Assembly (NCBI GenBank): GCA_913775715.1
Contig: CAJYMC010000004.1
Location: forward strand, 124,001-188,000
Length of the DNA: 64,000 bases
Direction of reading: 5' to 3'
Origin: an uncultured Exiguobacterium sp.
Lineage (GTDB): Bacteria > Bacillota > Bacilli > Exiguobacteriales > Exiguobacteriaceae
The notes under the pieces were generated by a model. It saw only the letters and a program-made list of their open reading frames with translations, was not told where the DNA came from and searched no databases. Made by a program: the position numbers and the translations under genes. Below, piece by piece: positions 55,074-63,964 of this stretch (position 1 is its first letter; the number at the start of each line of letters is the position of its first letter).

Positions 55074-56246
55074 ATGCAAACAGCGATTACTTACTTACAA
55101 CGGTGTCTTCAAATTCCAAGCGTCAACCCGACGGATGGAGAGGAAGCCGTCGCACGTTACGTGTACGATGTACTGGTCGATCATCAGATCTCGACAGAAT
55201 GGATTGAGGTCTCACCAAAACGAATCTGTCTCGTCGCGACCGTTCCTGCGAGCGAGGAGGTTTCACGTCCTGCTGTCCTCGGATTATCTGGTCATCTCGA
55301 TACGGTTCCGGTTCAAGGAGACGGCTGGACGAAAGATCCATACGGTGGTGAAATTGAAGACGGTCGCATTTATGGTCGTGGGGCTTCAGATATGAAATCA
55401 GGTGTCATGGCGATGGTGCAAGCGCTCATTCAATACAAGGAACGTCACGATCGACCTAACACCATCAAACTTCTGATTACATCCGATGAAGAGAATGGCA
55501 TGACAGGAGCTCGTCATTTGACCGAACAAGGGCATGCGGATGATTTAGCTGCTCTACTGATCACAGAACCGACGAGTGGGATGATTGGTTATGCACAAAA
55601 AGGGGTTGTCGGGATAGAAGTAACATGCCGTGGGAAAAGTGCGCACAGCTCTGCCCCGCAACTTGGACGTAATGCGATTGATGACGTATATCGCATCATT
55701 CAAGAAGTGAAGTCGGAACGTTTCTCGATCACGGCGAATCATCACTCGGCACTCGGTCCGGTCGTGGCGTCGATCACCTCGATTTCAGGAGGTGAAGGAC
55801 CGAACGTCGTCCCGAGTCAAGCCTCGTTCTATATGGATATTCGGACGATTCCTGGATTCGGTCGAGCGGATGTTCTTGCTGCCTTTACAGATATCGAGCG
55901 TCGTCTTGTCGCAGAAGATTCCGAGTTTGACATGAACGTGGCCGTCATCAAGGATATTCCCTCTTGTGAAACCGATGAACAGGCACCTTTCTTGCAACAG
56001 GTCGCAGATACGATGGAGCAGGTCAGCGGCGTGACACCACGAAAAATCGCGATTCCAGGTGGAACGGATGGTGCGATGTTCAGCCAAGCAAAAAAAGCAT
56101 TCCCAATCGCGATTGCTTCTTTCCATGATTTCCGTCTCGCACATCAAGTCGATGAATCGATTCCGTTATCCGAATATGAACAAACGATTGCGTTTTGCTT
56201 TAACTTGATCAACACACCATTACATCAACCTCTTTCATCATACTAA
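55074..56246 (+). CDS. M20-family peptidase (ArgE/DapE-like)
   Basis: 390 residues. Metal site landmarks are LSGHLDTVP (His, Asp), YGRGASDMKSGVMAM, TSDEENGMTGARHL (catalytic Glu pair) and AIPGGTDGAMFSQAKKAFP near the end; the dimerisation domain lies at about 175-290. Such enzymes remove acyl groups from amino acids (acetylornithine or succinyl-diaminopimelate) or act as dipeptidases; without neighbours in either pathway I do not choose. AAAGGGGGAAATACTT lies before the ATG. It is a single gene. Confidence 0.9.
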   Translation: MQTAITYLQRCLQIPSVNPTDGEEAVARYVYDVLVDHQISTEWIEVSPKRICLVATVPASEEVSRPAVLGLSGHLDTVPVQGDGWTKDPYGGEIEDGRIYGRGASDMKSGVMAMVQALIQYKERHDRPNTIKLLITSDEENGMTGARHLTEQGHADDLAALLITEPTSGMIGYAQKGVVGIEVTCRGKSAHSSAPQLGRNAIDDVYRIIQEVKSERFSITANHHSALGPVVASITSISGGEGPNVVPSQASFYMDIRTIPGFGRADVLAAFTDIERRLVAEDSEFDMNVAVIKDIPSCETDEQAPFLQQVADTMEQVSGVTPRKIAIPGGTDGAMFSQAKKAFPIAIASFHDFRLAHQVDESIPLSEYEQTIAFCFNLINTPLHQPLSSY

Positions 56247-56252
56247 ACAAAA

Positions 56253-56292
56253 AAGGGACGACATTCGGGTGCAATACCCAAAGTCGTCCCTT
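56253..56292. terminator. Bidirectional terminator
   Basis: AAGGGACGAC and GTCGTCCCTT pair, with further internal pairing of GGGT and ACCC, between convergent genes. Confidence 0.9.
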
Positions 56293-56312
56293 CTACTTTT
56301 ACTGTGTCTAGT

Positions 56313-56660
56313 TTAGTACACACCAAGCTGTGCCAATGCCTCACTTAAATAACTTTGATCACTGCGAAACTGATGACTCGCTTGTCCATTAGACCAACTG
56401 ATGAAGACACGACCAAGGCGGTCATATCGTAAACGGAGACATATCACGCCCTGTTCGAATACGACTTCACCGTATAACGACTCATGGACGCGAGCAAAGT
56501 TACGGATGAACGCATCATATTGATTAAATGTAACTGAAAACTCGTGTGCACTATCTTGTCCCGTCATCTGAATCGTTAGTTCCTCTTGCTTTGGATATAC
56601 GTGTAAGATGTCCCACGATATACTGTCTTCTTCTCCTCGAAACACGATGCGATGCTTCAT
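56313..56660 (-). CDS. Small protein of unknown function
   Basis: 115 residues, acidic and beta-rich, with no signal peptide or membrane segment. Segments such as WDILHVYPKQEELTIQMTG, VVFEQGVICLRLRYDRLGRVFISWS and the helical YLSEALAQLGVY suggest a compact beta-sandwich, somewhat like the immunity-type proteins of toxin systems, but there is no toxin gene nearby and I do not assign it. GAGGTGG is 6 bases before the ATG. Confidence 0.6.
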   Translation of the reverse strand: MKHRIVFRGEEDSISWDILHVYPKQEELTIQMTGQDSAHEFSVTFNQYDAFIRNFARVHESLYGEVVFEQGVICLRLRYDRLGRVFISWSNGQASHQFRSDQSYLSEALAQLGVY

Positions 56661-56745
56661 TCGATTTCCACCTCTGAGTTACAGGATATTTACTAGCCTT
56701 TCTCGAAAGTAACCGATATCTTCTTCATCCGAAAGGAGTCAACTT

Positions 56746-57171
56746 ATGTCTGATACGCCAAAGACAGGTCCTACCGAACAGTCCGTTGATGCCTTTTTGG
56801 CACAAGTCGAACCGCCACTACGTCAAGCAGATGGTATCACGTTACGTCAGTTCTTCGAAGATGTCACGGGATACGAAGCCGTCATTTGGGGATCCTCCTT
56901 GATTGGTTTTGGTGCCTATCATTATCGCTATGCCTCCGGTCGCGAGGGCGACAGCTTTTATGTGGGTTTTTCTCCGCGCAAGACGAACCTCGTCCTTTAC
57001 CTCTCGCTTGGTGAAGACGATGTATCGGAACGACTGCTTGCTAGTCTCGGTACGTATCGACGCGGTAAGTCCTGCCTCTACGTAAAACGACTGACTGACA
57101 TCGATTTAAACGTACTTCGGGAAATGATTGAGCACTCGATCCGCACGTTACGAGACATGTACCCTTCTTGA
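56746..57171 (+). CDS. DUF1801 domain-containing protein
   Basis: 141 residues. The DUF1801 pattern is clear: SVDAFLAQVEPPLRQADGITLRQFF, then YEAVIWGSSLIGFGAYHYRYASG, YVGFSPRKTNLVLYL, and CLYVKRLTDIDLNVLREMI. The family has a YdhG-like alpha-beta fold of unknown function, possibly binding a small molecule or nucleic acid. AAAGGAGTC precedes the ATG. Convergent with the MFS gene. Confidence 0.88.
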   Translation: MSDTPKTGPTEQSVDAFLAQVEPPLRQADGITLRQFFEDVTGYEAVIWGSSLIGFGAYHYRYASGREGDSFYVGFSPRKTNLVLYLSLGEDDVSERLLASLGTYRRGKSCLYVKRLTDIDLNVLREMIEHSIRTLRDMYPS

Positions 57172-57180
57172 TTTCAATCA

Positions 57181-57218
57181 AAAACAGCCGAAGCAGATTC
57201 GCTTCGGCTGTTTTTTTG
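57181..57218. terminator. Bidirectional terminator
   Basis: AAAACAGCCGAAGC pairs exactly with GCTTCGGCTGTTTT around AGATTC, with T-runs on both sides. Confidence 0.93.
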
Positions 57219-57221
57219 AAA

Positions 57222-58460
57222 TTAATGTCCGCCTTCTGTCCGATCGATATGGCGGATGTGTTTGAGATTGACCCCGATGATGATGACGGATAAGAGGACG
57301 AAGCCACTTCCGACATAAAATGGCAGGTTTGCGTTGAAGATTTCAGCCAATTTACCGGCCATAAATGGCGCAATGGCTGCCCCGAGAAAACGTAGGAAAC
57401 TGTATGCCGCAGATGCTGTCGAACGTTCGACAGGTGCTGCGTCCATGACAGCGGTCGTGATGAGCGTGTTGTTATTCCCAAGCACAGCTCCCGCCAAGAT
57501 GACACAGACGATGACGACGGCTGGAGTTTCCGTGAAGATCCCCATTAACAGAAGCAAGATCGCGAATGTAATTAACATCATGATCATCGCTTTGATCGTT
57601 CCGAACCATTGTTTCAGTTTCGGAGCCGTTAAGACCGATGTGATCGCAAGTAACATTCCCCAGCCGAGGAAGACGAATCCGAGTCCTTTAGCTGGTAGTT
57701 TCATGACGAATGGTGCATAAGCCATGATCGTAAAGAACCCCACGTTATAAAGCGCCGCAACGATCCCGAGCGTCAAGAGCGAACGATGTTTCATCGCTTG
57801 GAACGGTGCTTTTAATGATAACTTCTGTTTCGGTGCAGCAGATGCTGCTGGTTTTGGCATCAAGAAGAGCAAGACGAGAAACGCGATGATCATGATTGTC
57901 GCAACACCCATGAATGGGGCGCGCCATGTGATCGAACCGAGTGTTCCGCCTAACAGTGGTCCAATCGAAATCCCAAGACCAACGGCTGCTTCATACAAAA
58001 TGATCGCTTTGGCTGTTCCGCCTGACGACAGCGAAACGATTGCAGCGAGCGCTGTTGCGACGAACAAAGCATTCCCAAGACCCCATCCACCGCGTAACGC
58101 GACGAGCGTCCAAATGCTGTCTGCTTGTGAAGCAAAACCAGCAACGGTTGCGATGACGGCAATCCCGAGCATCAATGTTCCTTTTTGACCAATCCGTGAC
58201 GAGATCGCGCCTGTAATTAACATCGCGAATGCCATAACGGCGTTATAACTTGTAAATAAGAGCGTTACTTCACTTTTTGATGCTTCTAAATTCTCGGCAA
58301 TCGTCGGTAAGACTGGATTGACGAGCCCCATTCCCATGAATGCTGTGATACTGGCGAAAAAGACCGCCCAGACAGCAACCGGTTGATGGAATAATCCATG
58401 TTTGCTTTCTGCTAATACCGTTTCCGGCTCAAGCGTCGTTGTTTTTTCAGCAAGTGCCAT
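57222..58460 (-). CDS. MFS transporter, DHA1 drug-efflux-like
   Basis: 412 residues with twelve predicted membrane helices. The first helix block AVWAVFFASITAFMGMGLVNPVLPTIA, the loop ISSRIGQKGTLMLGIAVI (motif A) and GLGISIGPLLGGTLG (motif C of antiporters) place it with proton-coupled drug efflux pumps. GAAAGAAGGGACACT precedes the ATG. It is 26 bases downstream of the CBS-domain gene and both are divergent from a MarR gene, with paired operators between; this suggests export of a toxic compound that the MarR protein senses. Confidence 0.93.
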   Translation of the reverse strand: MALAEKTTTLEPETVLAESKHGLFHQPVAVWAVFFASITAFMGMGLVNPVLPTIAENLEASKSEVTLLFTSYNAVMAFAMLITGAISSRIGQKGTLMLGIAVIATVAGFASQADSIWTLVALRGGWGLGNALFVATALAAIVSLSSGGTAKAIILYEAAVGLGISIGPLLGGTLGSITWRAPFMGVATIMIIAFLVLLFLMPKPAASAAPKQKLSLKAPFQAMKHRSLLTLGIVAALYNVGFFTIMAYAPFVMKLPAKGLGFVFLGWGMLLAITSVLTAPKLKQWFGTIKAMIMMLITFAILLLLMGIFTETPAVVIVCVILAGAVLGNNNTLITTAVMDAAPVERSTASAAYSFLRFLGAAIAPFMAGKLAEIFNANLPFYVGSGFVLLSVIIIGVNLKHIRHIDRTEGGH

Positions 58461-58486
58461 AGTGTCCCTTCTTTCTATTGAATGTG

Positions 58487-58942
58487 TTACATGAACTGTT
58501 TAAACGAATGGCGGATGACATCGCCTCGACTAATGATCCCAACAAGACGTCCTGCCTTGAGGATTGGAAGCTTTTTGATCCGTTTTGCACCAAGTGTCGC
58601 TGCAATCTCTTCCATTTCTGTATCAGCGTCCGCTGTTACGACTTTCCGGCGTGCCAGTTCCATGACAGGTCGATTCAAGATGTGACGAATCCGATCTTCA
58701 TAATCTTCTTCGTCTCCTTTGATGACATCTACGTATAAGAATGTATCGACGATGATGTCCTTGTGTTTTCCAATTGCGCGCATGATATCTCCATCACTGA
58801 TATACCCGACGACCTCCTGCTCGGCGTTGATGACAGGTACGCCGCTAATACCAGATTGAATGAATCGTTCGATGACCGTACGAATCAGATCTGTATCGTT
58901 TACCGTGATGACCTCTTGTTTCATCGACTCATAAGCTTTCAT
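58487..58942 (-). CDS. CBS-domain-pair protein
   Basis: 151 residues containing two CBS motifs (QEVITVNDTDLIRTVIERFIQSGISGVPVIN and RRKVVTADADTEMEEIAATLGAKRIKKLPIL) that form one Bateman module, which binds adenosyl nucleotides or SAM. The DGDIMRAIGKH and ISRGDVIRHS turns are typical ligand contacts. There is no effector domain, so it should act on another protein or as a sensor. The ATG at 58942 follows ACAAAGGAG; the frame to 58972 has no ribosome site. It is the first gene of an operon with the MFS pump and may regulate it. Confidence 0.88.
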   Translation of the reverse strand: MKAYESMKQEVITVNDTDLIRTVIERFIQSGISGVPVINAEQEVVGYISDGDIMRAIGKHKDIIVDTFLYVDVIKGDEEDYEDRIRHILNRPVMELARRKVVTADADTEMEEIAATLGAKRIKKLPILKAGRLVGIISRGDVIRHSFKQFM

Positions 58943-58981
58943 CTGAATTCTCCTTTGTCGTTCGTTTCTCATCTACGAAAG

Positions 58982-59025
58982 TTGTATGATACAATTAAAA
59001 GAACAAAAATGATTGTATAATACAA
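58982..59025. promoter_or_regulatory. Twin MarR-type operators between CBS/MFS and MarR genes
   Basis: TTGTAT-G-ATACAA (58982-58994) and TTGTAT-A-ATACAA (59013-59025) are two perfect palindromes with the same half-sites, their centres 31 bases apart (about three helical turns, same face). The second includes a consensus -10 (TATAAT at 59016-59021, reading toward marR). Confidence 0.85.
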
Positions 59026-59065
59026 CTACAACTCTGTCAAGCCTCCTGCTTTTCGCATTGACAGC

Positions 59066-59074
59066 TTATCCACA
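59066..59074 (+). promoter_or_regulatory. Single perfect DnaA box upstream of marR
   Basis: TTATCCACA lies 50 bases before the MarR start codon. Alone it is weak evidence, but the window has seven other perfect boxes in two clusters at gene starts. Confidence 0.45.
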
Positions 59075-59124
59075 TTGGGTAATCATGAGGGACAGAGAGA
59101 CTTTTTCGAAAGGGGAGATACCCG

Positions 59125-59547
59125 ATGTCTCAACAATCACTTGAAACCATTGAATTGGAGTTAGCGATTCTGATCCGGCGCTTAACGACAGCGACGGCAG
59201 ACAATCGTAATTTGGATCGTGCTTCTTATCTCTTACTGCGACAATTAGCAGATTCCGGCAACGTCGGTGTCAAAACACTTGCCCGCGAACTTCAGTTGGA
59301 TGTCTCAACCGTCAGTCGCCAAGCAGCGGCACTCGATCAGAAGCAACTCGTTGAAAAAGTAAAAGATCCGACGGATGGTCGTGCCTTCTTTTATCACATC
59401 ACAGATAAAGGACAACAAGAACTTACCATCTATCGAACAGCACGTCTCGCAAGCATCGAACGTCTACTGACAGACTGGCCAGCAGATGATGCGGAAGATT
59501 TCGGACGCCTGTTGCAACAATTTAATCGTGCCTTGCGTGAACGATAA
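59125..59547 (+). CDS. MarR-family transcriptional regulator
   Basis: 140 residues with a winged-helix domain: NVGVKTLARELQLDVSTVSRQAAALDQKQLVEKVKDPTDGRAFFYHITDKG. No cysteine is seen, so sensing is probably by direct ligand binding rather than thiol oxidation. AAAGGGGAGATACC precedes the ATG. It is transcribed away from the CBS-MFS operon, and two identical-type palindromes lie in the spacer, which gives the standard layout for a repressor of a divergent efflux pump and of itself. Confidence 0.93.
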   Translation: MSQQSLETIELELAILIRRLTTATADNRNLDRASYLLLRQLADSGNVGVKTLARELQLDVSTVSRQAAALDQKQLVEKVKDPTDGRAFFYHITDKGQQELTIYRTARLASIERLLTDWPADDAEDFGRLLQQFNRALRER

Positions 59548-59563
59548 CGGAATCATATCATTT

Positions 59564-59608
59564 AAAGAACGGACACGAAATCAATCGATTTCGTGTCCGT
59601 TCTTTTTT
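59564..59608. terminator. Bidirectional terminator
   Basis: A 19-bp perfect stem (AAAGAACGGACACGAAATC and its complement) with a 4-base loop is followed by Ts between convergent marR and mmuM. Confidence 0.93.
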
Positions 59609-59621
59609 CGTCCATCATTCA

Positions 59622-60554
59622 TCATGTTTGAGAAACTTGATAGACTGAACGAATTTGCGCGATATGTTCGGGTGACGTTCGGCAACAACCGCCGATCAAT
59701 CGTGCCCCCGCCTCATACCATGTTTTCGAGACGGTTTGGAACGACGTACACTGATTCGTACCTGACCATGTTTTTGCGACCGGATCATAGACCTCACCAG
59801 AGTTCGGATAGACGATGATTGGCACATCCGTCAACGCCTTGACGTGACGGATAAAATCGGTCGCGTAAGATGCTGGAAAACAATTTGCACCGATTGCTGC
59901 GAGCTGTGGATGTTGTCCGACCGTTTCAATACACGTCGCAAGTGCCGTTCCTTCACTAATGTGCGTCGCATCTTGAAGCGAGAACGTCAGCCAAGCGGAC
60001 ACTTCCGGATACGTTTCAAGAATCCGGAACAACACGACAGCTTCCTCGAGCGACGGAATCGTCTCGAATGCCAGCAGATCTGCCCCCGCTTCAATCAACG
60101 CTTCAATCCGTGGTCTGTGGAAGGCTTCTAGCACATCTACTGATACCCCATAATGACCGCGATACTCAGAACCATCTGCTAAGTAAGCACCATAAGGACC
60201 TACTGATCCCGCGATCAATGCGTCACTCTTTCCGATACGCGTGCGTGCGTTTTGCGCCAAGGTGACCGTTTGTCGGATCAGTTTCTCTGCTTCCTCGGTT
60301 GAAATGTGACGTTGCTTGAATCCTTCGATACTTGCTTGATAACTTGAAGTGATCGCAACATCGGCACCTACTTCAAAGTAATCACGATGGACACGCTCAA
60401 TCTGTTCCGGCGCTTCAATCAAGAGACGTGCTGACCAAAGCGGGTCGTTCAGGTCGAATCCCTTCTGTTCAAGTTCGGTTGCAAGGGCACCATCTAAAAT
60501 AAGAAAGGGAACTTCTTGTAATCGTTGATCAACTGGATTTTTGATTCGGGACAT
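59622..60554 (-). CDS. mmuM: Homocysteine S-methyltransferase MmuM
   Basis: 310 residues, a zinc-dependent TIM-barrel that transfers a methyl group from S-methylmethionine (or SAM) to homocysteine to make methionine. [29 protein letters not shown] opens the family; the zinc cysteines are in IGANCFP and [14 protein letters not shown]. The ATG at 60554 follows CGGAGTGTTG. It overlaps the end of the permease gene by 26 bases, so the two are cotranscribed behind a SAM riboswitch, as in mmuPM operons elsewhere. Confidence 0.95.
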   Translation of the reverse strand: MSRIKNPVDQRLQEVPFLILDGALATELEQKGFDLNDPLWSARLLIEAPEQIERVHRDYFEVGADVAITSSYQASIEGFKQRHISTEEAEKLIRQTVTLAQNARTRIGKSDALIAGSVGPYGAYLADGSEYRGHYGVSVDVLEAFHRPRIEALIEAGADLLAFETIPSLEEAVVLFRILETYPEVSAWLTFSLQDATHISEGTALATCIETVGQHPQLAAIGANCFPASYATDFIRHVKALTDVPIIVYPNSGEVYDPVAKTWSGTNQCTSFQTVSKTWYEAGARLIGGCCRTSPEHIAQIRSVYQVSQT

Positions 60555-61932
60555 CTTCAACACTCCGTTTCTGAGAAGAATTCGTGAACGCATGAACGAC
60601 ATAACAGATCACGATGAATGGAATACCACAGTACAAGGCAATTCGTTGTGTCGGATCAAATCCGATACCAATCAAGGAAATCAAACAAACGACGAAAGCG
60701 GCAATCGGTACGAATGGAAAAAGTGGTGTGCGATAGACCAATTCGTCGACCGTATGCCCTTCACGGAGGAATTGTTTCCGGAAACGATACTGGGCAACGC
60801 TGATACTCATCCAAACGACGACGACAGCGAGACCAGAAATCGAGACGAGCGCGATATAAACACTTCCTGCCGCATAAATACTAGACAGCAAGGCAAGTCC
60901 TCCGCCAAGCATGCTGAACAATACAGCTCGAAGCGGTACCCCACTTGGTGTCACCTGGGCGAAGAAGCGTGGAATCATGCGTTCGTTCGCAAGCGACCAG
61001 AGCATCCGAGAGGCGGCGTAAAGTCCAGAGTTCGCTGCTGACAAGATTGCTGTCAAAATGACAAAGTTCATCACGTCTGCTGCGTAGGGAATTCCGATCC
61101 GTTCAAATACGGCGACGAACGGACTTTCGAGCACACCTTTCCCTTCCGTTGGCAATAAGACGGCTAACACGATGATCGTACCGACGAAGAAGAGAACGAG
61201 TCGCAAAATCGTCGTCCGGATCGCAAGCGGAATCGTCCGCTTCGGATCAACTGCTTCACCCGCTGCGACACCAATCAATTCCGTTCCCGAGTAAGCAAAG
61301 TTCACGGCAAGCATCGTCATGAAGATGGCGAAAGCGCCATTTGGGAATAATCCACCTTCCGTTAAGGAAGAAAAGAATGGGGCTGGGCTACCATCTTGCA
61401 GTGGAATGAAGCCGACGATCGCTCCCGCACCAAGTAAAATGAAAGCAATGATCGTCACGACCTTAATGGCGGAAAACCAAAACTCGACTTCAGCGAACAC
61501 ACGGACCTTTAAGACATTGATACCAAGGATCATCGCAGCGAACAATGCGCTGAACACCCAGACCGGAATCGACGGGAACCAACGTTGCATCAAAATGCCT
61601 GCCGCCGTGAATTCTGAACCAAGGGCGACCGTCCATGTCAGCCAGTAGAGCCAGGCGACTGTATAACCTGTGCCGGGTCCGATGTACTTCGTTGCGTACT
61701 TATGGAATGATCCGGTTTCCGGCATGTGAACGGCGAGTTCACCGAGACTTAACATGACTAAGTAAACGACGACGGCCCCGATCAAATACGATAAAATCGT
61801 TCCGACGCGTCCTGCTTGTTCCAACGTATAACCTGTACTTAAAAATAACCCTGTTCCGATAACACCACCTAACGACAGCATGATCAGATGACGTGATTCC
61901 ATCTTGCGTCGAAACGCTCCGCTCGTTTTCAT
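60529..61932 (-). CDS. mmuP: Amino acid permease, S-methylmethionine transporter MmuP-like
   Basis: 467 residues with twelve membrane helices, APC superfamily. The start [28 protein letters not shown], the [30 protein letters not shown] loop and [16 protein letters not shown] are as in LysP/GabP/MmuP carriers. Context decides the substrate: it is coupled to mmuM and lies behind a SAM riboswitch, so S-methylmethionine (or methionine) is most likely. The ATG at 61932 has GAGGAGGAAAT upstream; the longer frame to 61956 includes that site. Confidence 0.9.
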   Translation of the reverse strand: MKTSGAFRRKMESRHLIMLSLGGVIGTGLFLSTGYTLEQAGRVGTILSYLIGAVVVYLVMLSLGELAVHMPETGSFHKYATKYIGPGTGYTVAWLYWLTWTVALGSEFTAAGILMQRWFPSIPVWVFSALFAAMILGINVLKVRVFAEVEFWFSAIKVVTIIAFILLGAGAIVGFIPLQDGSPAPFFSSLTEGGLFPNGAFAIFMTMLAVNFAYSGTELIGVAAGEAVDPKRTIPLAIRTTILRLVLFFVGTIIVLAVLLPTEGKGVLESPFVAVFERIGIPYAADVMNFVILTAILSAANSGLYAASRMLWSLANERMIPRFFAQVTPSGVPLRAVLFSMLGGGLALLSSIYAAGSVYIALVSISGLAVVVVWMSISVAQYRFRKQFLREGHTVDELVYRTPLFPFVPIAAFVVCLISLIGIGFDPTQRIALYCGIPFIVICYVVHAFTNSSQKRSVEDVPNQKSS

Positions 61933-61966
61933 GAATCCATTTCCTCCTCGTTCCACCTATTTCAAA

Positions 61967-61991
61967 CAAAAAACGCATCCTCACGGATGCG
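61967..61991 (-). terminator. SAM riboswitch terminator (mmuPM)
   Basis: CGCATCC pairs with GGATGCG around TCAC, followed by six Ts on the minus strand, 35 bases before mmuP. Confidence 0.88.
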
Positions 61992-62010
61992 CCGGTCGAC
62001 AATTCGGAAA

Positions 62011-62109
62011 TCTTATCGATCGGGTGCAGCACCCGCAGGAATTAGCACAGTATCTTTCGACCTGTTGCTGAGGTTTCATAGGGCCAGTCCCTCCACCTCT
62101 CTGGATAAG
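62011..62109 (-). ncRNA. SAM-I (S-box) riboswitch upstream of mmuPM
   Basis: On the minus strand the order is CTTATCCAGAGAGG, GGAGGGACTGGCCC, CAGCAACAGG, GTGCTAATTCC and closing GATAAGA, all S-box hallmarks. A promoter TTGACT (62150-62155) and TATGGT (62126-62131), spacing 18, overlaps the end of panE. SAM binding should cause termination. Confidence 0.96.
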
Positions 62110-62147
62110 TATGTAATTGTTCCTAACCATATCAGAATGCAGATAAT

Positions 62148-63065
62148 TCAGTCAACAAGCAGTTCTCGATTTTTTTGATAAATCCATAAATTAGATTCAA
62201 TCAGTTGAAGGTGACGTGGAGAGCGTGTTTCGAGCAACGTGCTAAAGAAATGTTCCACTTCGACAGGCTGACCCTTTTCCATGTCCCGTAACATCGACGA
62301 TTTCATCGTGTCTTCCATTGCATGCATCTGCTTCAGCAAGACCGCTTCTACATCATCATTGAAAATTGCACCTTGTTCTTCCATCGCTTGTTTCGCTTCC
62401 TTCATGACGTCTTGAATCATCTGATAACCAATTGGGTCCTTGCGAACTGGACCGATGGCAGAGCGAAATAGTGTCGTCACGCCCGCAAATGTCGAAATGA
62501 AGAGGTACTTTTGCCACATGTCATCCATGATATGCATCGAGTACGCCATCGGTGCCTTCGCTTTCGCAAAACGTGTTGCAATCTCCTCTAAACGCGCTGT
62601 TGGTTTACCGGTTCGTGAACCAAACAATAGCCGATGAGACGGGCTTGTCTGTACAATACGCCCTTCTGCATCAAGCGTCGATTCGATGAAGCAAAGCCCT
62701 CCCAGTACTCGATCTTCTCCGAAGACTTCTGTTAACCGGCGAATATGACGCATCCCGTTCAATAAGGGAATGATATATGTATCTTCCGAAATGAATGGCG
62801 CAAGATCCTGTAAGACGTCATCCAAGTGATAGGCTTTCGTAGAAAGTAAGACGACATCAAATGTGTGATTTGGTCGCATGTCTCGTGTCACTAACTGAGG
62901 CGTAATCGTCATATCGCCATGAGGACTAGTGATGTGTAGTCCTGTTTTTTGTAGTTGTTCATATCGATTCGAACGGACGAGGAATGTCACCTGCTCCCCT
63001 TGCTCAGCAAGACGACCTCCGAAATAGCCTCCAACTGCCCCTGCACCTACAACTAACATGTTCAT
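62148..63065 (-). CDS. panE: 2-dehydropantoate 2-reductase (ApbA/PanE family)
   Basis: 305 residues. The NADPH-binding GAGAVGGYFGGRLAEQGEQVTFLVR is at the start, followed by LLSTKAYHLDDVL, IIPLLNGMRHIRRL and the catalytic Lys region DDMWQKYLFIS; the C-terminal helical domain with HFFSTLLETRSPRHL is complete. The enzyme reduces ketopantoate to pantoate in the pantothenate and CoA route, though the family includes 2-ketoacid reductases of other use. AAGGAGGAGATAG precedes the ATG. The -35 of the riboswitch promoter lies over its last codons. Confidence 0.88.
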   Translation of the reverse strand: MNMLVVGAGAVGGYFGGRLAEQGEQVTFLVRSNRYEQLQKTGLHITSPHGDMTITPQLVTRDMRPNHTFDVVLLSTKAYHLDDVLQDLAPFISEDTYIIPLLNGMRHIRRLTEVFGEDRVLGGLCFIESTLDAEGRIVQTSPSHRLLFGSRTGKPTARLEEIATRFAKAKAPMAYSMHIMDDMWQKYLFISTFAGVTTLFRSAIGPVRKDPIGYQMIQDVMKEAKQAMEEQGAIFNDDVEAVLLKQMHAMEDTMKSSMLRDMEKGQPVEVEHFFSTLLETRSPRHLQLIESNLWIYQKNRELLVD

Positions 63066-63176
63066 ATGTACTATCTCCTCCTTACCCGTTCTGTGCGTTG
63101 CTTACTCCTTCACCCTAACATATTTGGAACCGATTTCCTGATTTCTACTTGAATCACTAAAATGTAAGTTAAGCGT

Positions 63177-63219
63177 TTGCATTTTAGAAAAAAACGTTTA
63201 TACTAACTTGTATACAAGT
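63177..63219 (+). promoter_or_regulatory. Gluconate operon promoter and GntR operator
   Basis: TTGCAT (63177-63182) and TATACT (63199-63204) are spaced 16 bases. The palindrome ACTTGTATACAAGT (63206-63219) matches the Bacillus GntR operator core (ATACTTGTATACAAGTAT) and lies at the transcription start, so GntR should repress its own operon unless gluconate is present. Confidence 0.85.
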
Positions 63220-63247
63220 ATACTCACTCTAGAAATCAGGTGATTCC

Positions 63248-63964
63248 ATGTCAGAACTGTTATACCCCTTGAAGTGGTTAGCGAAAGCTTCCGCCGGAGA
63301 TCGTGTTGCACACGAGTTACGGATGCGGATTATTTCAGGAAAGATTGAAAGCGGTACCATCTTATCTGAGAATAAATTAGCCTCTGATTTTTCAGTCAGT
63401 CGCTCTCCTGTCCGGGATGCGTTAAAGGTCCTTGCATCCGAACAATTGATTCGTCTCGAACGAATGGGAGCGGTCGTCGTCGGTTTGTCCGAGCGCGACA
63501 TTCAGGAAATCTATGATGTCCGGTTGCTCATCGAAACATTCGTCTTCGAGCGACTCGTCAAAATCGAACGGTCTGAACTCGTCCGTGAGCTCAGTAAAAT
63601 TCTCGAAATGATGAAAGTTGCCATCAAATACAAGGATGCCGATGAATTTTCCTTCCAGGACGTACTGTTTCATGAAACAATCATCCGCTCGATCGATCAT
63701 GGGTATGTCAGCATGATTTGGCAAAATCTTAAACCGGTCATGGAAAGTTTCATCCTCCTATCGATGCGGGTACGATTCGAGGAAGACATCGAAGACTTCG
63801 AACGCATTCTCGCGAACCACGCCTTGTATATCGAAGCGATCGAGACAGGGGATCGTGAACGGATGGTTGCTTCCTTACATCAGAACTTTGATGACGTCCA
63901 GGAAGTCGAAGATCTCTGGAAAACGCAACAAATGATGTCGAAAGGAGTCGATTCACATGACTGA
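63248..63964 (+). CDS. gntR: GntR-family repressor of the gluconate operon
   Basis: 238 residues: an N-terminal winged helix (RVAHELRMRIISGKIESGTILSENKLASDFSVSRSPVRDALKVL) and a C-terminal helical effector domain of the FadR/FCD type (QEIYDVRLLIETFVFERLV, FHETIIRSIDHG, NHALYIEAIETGDRERM). ATCAGGTGATTCC precedes the ATG. Identity as the gluconate repressor rests on the operator just upstream and on the gluconokinase gene that begins inside its last codons. Confidence 0.92.
   Translation: MSELLYPLKWLAKASAGDRVAHELRMRIISGKIESGTILSENKLASDFSVSRSPVRDALKVLASEQLIRLERMGAVVVGLSERDIQEIYDVRLLIETFVFERLVKIERSELVRELSKILEMMKVAIKYKDADEFSFQDVLFHETIIRSIDHGYVSMIWQNLKPVMESFILLSMRVRFEEDIEDFERILANHALYIEAIETGDRERMVASLHQNFDDVQEVEDLWKTQQMMSKGVDSHD

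Noticed and set aside
56313..56660. Toxin-antitoxin or immunity gene
   Set aside because: The beta-rich small protein looked immunity-like, but no toxin partner or polymorphic toxin is encoded nearby.
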